From Fontibacterium meridianamericanum (GTDB taxonomy: Bacteria > Pseudomonadota > Alphaproteobacteria > Pelagibacterales > Pelagibacteraceae), in the NCBI GenBank assembly GCA_965235635.1, contig CBDDYR010000005.1, forward strand, positions 1 through 56,125: a stretch of DNA of 56,125 bases. Reading direction: 5' to 3'. Shown here piece by piece: positions 53,797 through 56,125 of the stretch. A program made the position numbers and the translations under genes. Within the stretch, counting starts at the first letter, position 1, and each line of letters starts with the position of its first letter. Below the pieces are notes generated by a model. The model saw only the letters and a program-made list of their open reading frames with translations. It ran no database searches and had not been told where the DNA came from.

Positions 53797-54069
53797 TCAA
53801 TCAACGGTTGTGCCGATAAATTTTCTAATTATAGCTTTTCGAGCTTTACGATCTTTTTTCAATTTATACTCAAACTGCATGGCTTCTTTTTTTGAAAGCA
53901 TTTTTCTTTTATAAATTAAAATCCACTTTCTTCCTCTCGTAAATTTAGCTCCTTTACCACTGTTATGAAAACAAAGCCTTTTTTTTAAATTTTTTGTCCA
54001 GCCAACGTATGTGGTAATTTTTTTATTATTTAAATTTGCAATCATATAAACATAAAATTTTTCTAACAC
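53797..54069 (-). CDS. GIY-YIG nuclease-domain protein (UPF0213/YhbQ type)
   Basis: A 90-aa single-domain protein. FYVYMIANLNNKKITTYVGWTKNLKKRLCFHNSGKGAKFTRG carries the family's Tyr pair (the GIY-YIG motif written VYM...YVG), Arg and His, then the LIYKRKMLSKKEAMQFEYKLKK tail with the metal-binding Glu. These small proteins are implicated in DNA turnover or repair, with no fixed role. It overlaps gpsA by 7 bp and is separated from aapJ by 76 bp. Confidence 0.9.
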   Translation of the reverse strand: MLEKFYVYMIANLNNKKITTYVGWTKNLKKRLCFHNSGKGAKFTRGRKWILIYKRKMLSKKEAMQFEYKLKKDRKARKAIIRKFIGTTVD

Positions 54070-55095
54070 TTATAAAAAATTTTTCTGTTTACATTAAATT
54101 TAGTATTATTCAATAAAGCTTTTATAAACGTTGTCATTAGAGGTAGCTCGTTAACTGTAAAATCTTTAACAATTTTTTTTCCAATTTCAAAAATTAAATC
54201 AGCGCCTTCAACAGTTTCATTCGGCATCTTCTTTAATTTGGCATTCTTATATGTCATTCCCATTCCAATAAATTTACCCATTTTTGAATTTCTACCTCCC
54301 GTACAACTAACATACAAATCCCCTACACCTGCCAAATCCAGTACCGTTGAATTCTTTGCCACCTATTTTTTTTATAAAATAACACATTTCTATTATTGAC
54401 TGATTAAATAAAGCTGCAGCAGTATTAAGATTTTTATTATCATTTTCATTTTTTAAATTAATTCCAATTGATGTACCAACAATCATTGCATAAATATTTT
54501 TAATTCCACCACATGCTGCAACACCAATTACATCATTAGAGCATTTAATTTTATAATAAGATGTAGTTAATAATTTAGATAATTTTTTAACTACAGAGAT
54601 TTTTTTGTTAGCAAAAATAACGTTGGTTAAAACTTTTTTAGATAAATTTGATGCCAAACATGGTCCAGCTGCAACTGAAATTTTTAAATTTTTAATTCCA
54701 TTTTTTAACAAAATATTTTTAACTGTATCAGAATAGACTTCGTAACGATTTTTTTTATTAACATGTAATCCTTTTGTTAAAATTAAAATTTGTTGGTTAT
54801 TTTTAATTTTTATTAATTGTTCAGATGCCCAATTAATTCCCTTTGAACTAACGCCTATAACTATTAGATCTGCGTCTTTTAACAAATCATTAAAACTATC
54901 AAATTTATAAATTTTAACATTATGCGGAATTTTAGATTTTAATACTGGATGAGTATTTTTATTGGATTTAATAATATCTATAAAATTATCTTCTAAATGA
55001 GTGCCTACTATTGAAACTTTATGATTATTGTCACTACATGGAAAAGCGAAAGCAGTGCTCATTGAGCCTGCACCTAAAATTAAAATTTTAGCCAT
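54063..55095 (-). pseudogene. gpsA: glycerol-3-phosphate dehydrogenase [NAD(P)+], split by one extra base
   Basis: The first frame begins ILGAGSMSTAFAFPCSDNNH (Rossmann GxGxxxxA at residues 7-14), then ILTKGLHV, SVAAGPCLASNL and GVAACGGIKNIYAMIVGTSIG. Near 54354 one surplus base (the G of aaa-g-aat on the minus strand) ends that frame, and the next frame carries on STVLDLAGVGDLYVSCTGGRNSKMG, a conserved GpsA stretch. The span of 1033 bp is 3x344+1, so 343 aa after correction. This enzyme makes sn-glycerol-3-phosphate for phospholipids and is normally essential in SAR11, which argues for a read error rather than gene loss. Confidence 0.9.
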
Positions 55096-55107
55096 AAATT
55101 ATAAAAT

Positions 55108-55206
55108 TGGCGCGCCCTAAAGGATTCGAACCTCTGACCCTCGGTTTAGAAAACCGATGCTCTATCCATAGAAAACCGATGCTCTATCCAGCTGAGCTAA
55201 GGGCGC
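55108..55206 (-). tRNA. tRNA-Arg (anticodon TCT) with a 22-bp internal duplication
   Basis: On the minus strand the acceptor GCGCCCT pairs with AGGGCGC, the T arm is CAGAGGTTCGAATCCTTTA-like and CCA is encoded at 55108-55110. A perfect 22-bp unit covering the end of the D arm to the anticodon loop occurs twice in tandem (55147-55168 and 55169-55190). Deleting one copy gives a normal 77-nt tRNA-Arg with anticodon TCT in loop TTTCTAA. As written, the 99-nt gene cannot fold correctly. Either the duplication is an assembly error or the gene is broken. Confidence 0.85.
55147..55190. repeat. 22-bp perfect tandem duplication inside tRNA-Arg
   Basis: The unit starts TAGAAAACCGATGC and ends CTCTATCCA; the second copy follows without a gap. 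Its sequence is entirely tRNA, so it is a copy of the host gene segment and not a foreign insertion. Confidence 0.95.
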
Positions 55207-55592
55207 TGGTTAGTATTTCCGCCACTTATTAGCATTGTATGTAATAACAATAACTAAAAAAATACAAATTCCTCTAGTATTCCTCTAGTCCTCATATTTT
55301 TTCTAATATTTTATGTAGCGTTTTTCATATCTGAATAACCCAAATATTGAATCTAATATATAGCTTTTAGTGCAGCTAATTCACTTATTGTTCTGACTCG
55401 TTTGGGTTGCATGAGGCTTATTTATGGATCCTAAAGACATCTTTAAATGGATATGACTTTCGATCATCGACCCCCTTTTTTCAAATTATGGTACCTAAAA
55501 CTATACCTTTAGACAAAGAAACAGACATAGGCAGACATGAAATACTTATCTTGAAATAAATTAATGATCCAAAAAAATAATAAAAAATTTTT
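55207..55592. other. region without a recognisable gene beside tRNA-Arg
   Basis: About 390 bp with no convincing coding frame on either strand. The minus strand has a short piece reading LGYSDMKNAT near 55325-55355 that vaguely resembles the end of a phage integrase, but stops interrupt it and no catalytic motif is visible. A perfect 11-bp tandem repeat lies at 55268-55289. Composition shifts toward higher G+C to the right. It may be a decayed or foreign junction. Confidence 0.4.
55268..55289. repeat. 11-bp tandem direct repeat
   Basis: ATTCCTCTAGT occurs twice end to end (55268-55278, 55279-55289). It lies about 60 bp from the start of the duplicated tRNA-Arg, so two tandem duplications occur within 150 bp. 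Confidence 0.8.
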
Positions 55593-56013
55593 TTAGAATG
55601 ACTTTTTTTGCAACTTTAATAGTTCCAATTCTTCCTTGGCCCTTTCATATAGATCGGCCCCTTCTTGATCGCGGATCGCCGGAAGTATGAGCTTAATTGT
55701 GTATTCCAGCTCCTTAATTCTTTCATCTATGTTCGAGCTACCTCCCTTTTGAAACGAGCGACGGGCGTATAGGATTTGTCTAGCGGTATTAATATTGTTT
55801 TGATGAGGGTTAGGAGTGTACATAGGTCGATCCATTAACGAGACCCACGCTCGAGACAACTTTGCCACCTCCTTTAAGCTTTTCTCTAGGTGATGCCTTT
55901 TTCAACTTCTTCTCGAAGCTTTTTTAAATATTCTTCGTAATCCTTTTGTTGTTTTAAGAACAAGCACTAATTGCATCTTCAATTGGATTTAATTTTTTCT
56001 GTTCTTGGGCCAT
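55593..56013 (-). pseudogene. unknown helical protein, phage-like, broken by two frame changes
   Basis: The clean part is 55593-55868 (SRAWVSLMDRP, YTPNPHQNNINTARQIL, then a long charged helix with RIKELEYTIKLILPAIRD and LYERAKEELELLKLQKK). The same frame is open further upstream as LEKSLKEVAKLSR. A second open piece reads LKQQKDYEEYLKKLREEVEK. The likely N-terminus is MAQEQKKLNPIEDAIS with ATG at 56013. Joined, this would be one protein of about 140 aa, mostly coiled coil. If the last piece were a separate gene, TTG at 55859 (8 nt after AGGAGG) would start it better than GTG at 55868. Codon use is visibly richer in G and C than elsewhere in the window. I do not recognise it; a small phage structural or packaging protein is a guess from the helical, charged make-up. 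Confidence 0.45.
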
Positions 56014-56023
56014 AAAATTTAAA

Positions 56024-56049
56024 CCTGGGACGGATTTAGACGTCCCAGG
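56024..56049 (-). terminator. 9-bp GC-rich stem-loop between two foreign genes
   Basis: CCTGGGACG (56024-56032 on the plus strand) pairs with CGTCCCAGG (56041-56049) around an 8-base loop. On the minus strand it follows the stop of the partial upstream gene by 13 bp and is followed by TTTAAATTTT, so it looks like an intrinsic terminator. It also stands only 10 bp before the ATG at 56013 and could act as a leader structure. Confidence 0.75.
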
Positions 56050-56062
56050 AAACTTATTATTA

Positions 56063-56125
56063 TTATGAATGACTTTTATAATATGGATTATGGAACTGAC
56101 TATCTAGTCCGGGAAATACCTTAAA
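56063..56125 (-). CDS. C-terminal end of an unidentified protein
   Basis: The frame is open from the window edge to a TAA at 56063-56065 and reads FKVFPGLDSQFHNPYYKSHS. Further in-frame or near-frame TAA triplets follow, then a strong stem-loop. Twenty residues are too few for a family call. Strand and spacing put it in the same transcription unit as the broken helical protein. Confidence 0.4.
   Translation of the reverse strand, partial: FKVFPGLDSQFHNPYYKSHS

Noticed and set aside
55325..55400. Minus-strand fragment resembling an integrase C-terminus (LGYSDMKNAT)
   Set aside because: Stops interrupt it on both sides, no Arg/His catalytic motif is found, and the resemblance is a handful of residues.
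55424..55559. Short plus-strand frames MDPKDIFKWI and MVPKTIPLDKETDIGRHEILILK
   Set aside because: They are 10 and 23 codons with no ribosome-binding site, no family resemblance, and no continuation in either direction.
1..56125. CRISPR arrays
   Set aside because: No regularly spaced direct repeats of 20-40 bp and no cas-like genes were seen on either strand.

Overview
The window is AT-rich, gene-dense DNA from an alphaproteobacterium of the SAR11 clade (Pelagibacterales). The evidence is the low G+C, overlapping genes with 0-20 bp gaps, strong A/T-ending codon use, and typical alphaproteobacterial gene strings: argS / (SPOR slot) / nagZ / scpA / scpB / tatABC / serS / yajC / secDF, tmk / holB / metG / tatD, and the aapJQMP amino-acid transporter. 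The assignment is inferred from content and order; no 16S rRNA gene is present.

Layout. 1-306: C-terminus of a DUF502 membrane protein. 317-4193: an accessory island holding an MrcB_N-HNH (type IV restriction-like) nuclease, two small co-oriented genes of unknown function, a cyclophilin-like protein, and a tyrosine recombinase. The recombinase promoter overlaps an 11-7-11 inverted repeat. 4219-13892 (minus): one tightly packed string, mltB-rlpA-dacC-tmk-holB-metG-tatD-MBL hydrolase-glycosyltransferase-glycosyltransferase. It covers cell wall, replication and translation housekeeping and ends in surface-sugar genes. 13935-17379: tRNA-Ser, sdhE, recG and a SbmA/BacA-like transporter. 17372-24413: NDUFS4-like complex I subunit, gyrA, ssb, uvrA and a urate-hydroxylase-type membrane protein. 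24410-35291 (minus): dgt-argS-small membrane protein-nagZ-scpA-scpB-tatA-tatB-tatC-serS-yajC-secD-secF, a protein-export and chromosome-segregation block. 35317-36410: an A-type iron-sulfur carrier and exonuclease III. 36407-43685 (minus): pcm, valS, ilvD, AEC transporter, manC. 43757-43952: tRNA-Cys and tRNA-Asn. 43961-48972: XRE regulator divergent from a photolyase / FAD oxidoreductase / DUF1365 / CFA-synthase operon, which looks like a light- or photooxidative-stress lipid modification module. 48978-53720 (minus): aapJ-aapQ-aapM-aapP and a periplasmic DUF6134-like protein, with a strong stem-loop after aapJ. 53797-55206: GIY-YIG protein, gpsA, and a tRNA-Arg containing a 22-bp tandem duplication. 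55207-56125: a short block unlike SAR11 in composition, with phage-like features and higher G+C.

A property that affects the whole reading is that many genes are broken by frameshifts, and almost all breaks are explained by surplus bases. The 188-aa and 143-aa small genes, the recombinase, aapQ, aapM and gpsA each carry one extra base; the MBL hydrolase carries two. The two glycosyltransferases at 4.2-6.4 kb carry many. Protein sense is otherwise conserved across the breaks and the start/stop overlaps of the operon survive. I infer insertion-biased sequencing or assembly error rather than evolutionary decay, so most 'pseudogene' calls here are probably intact genes in the organism.

The most interesting candidates are the recombinase with its palindromic site embedded in its own promoter, the MrcB_N-HNH nuclease beside it, the photolyase/CFA operon with paired palindromes in the divergent regulator region, and the foreign block beyond the duplicated tRNA-Arg.
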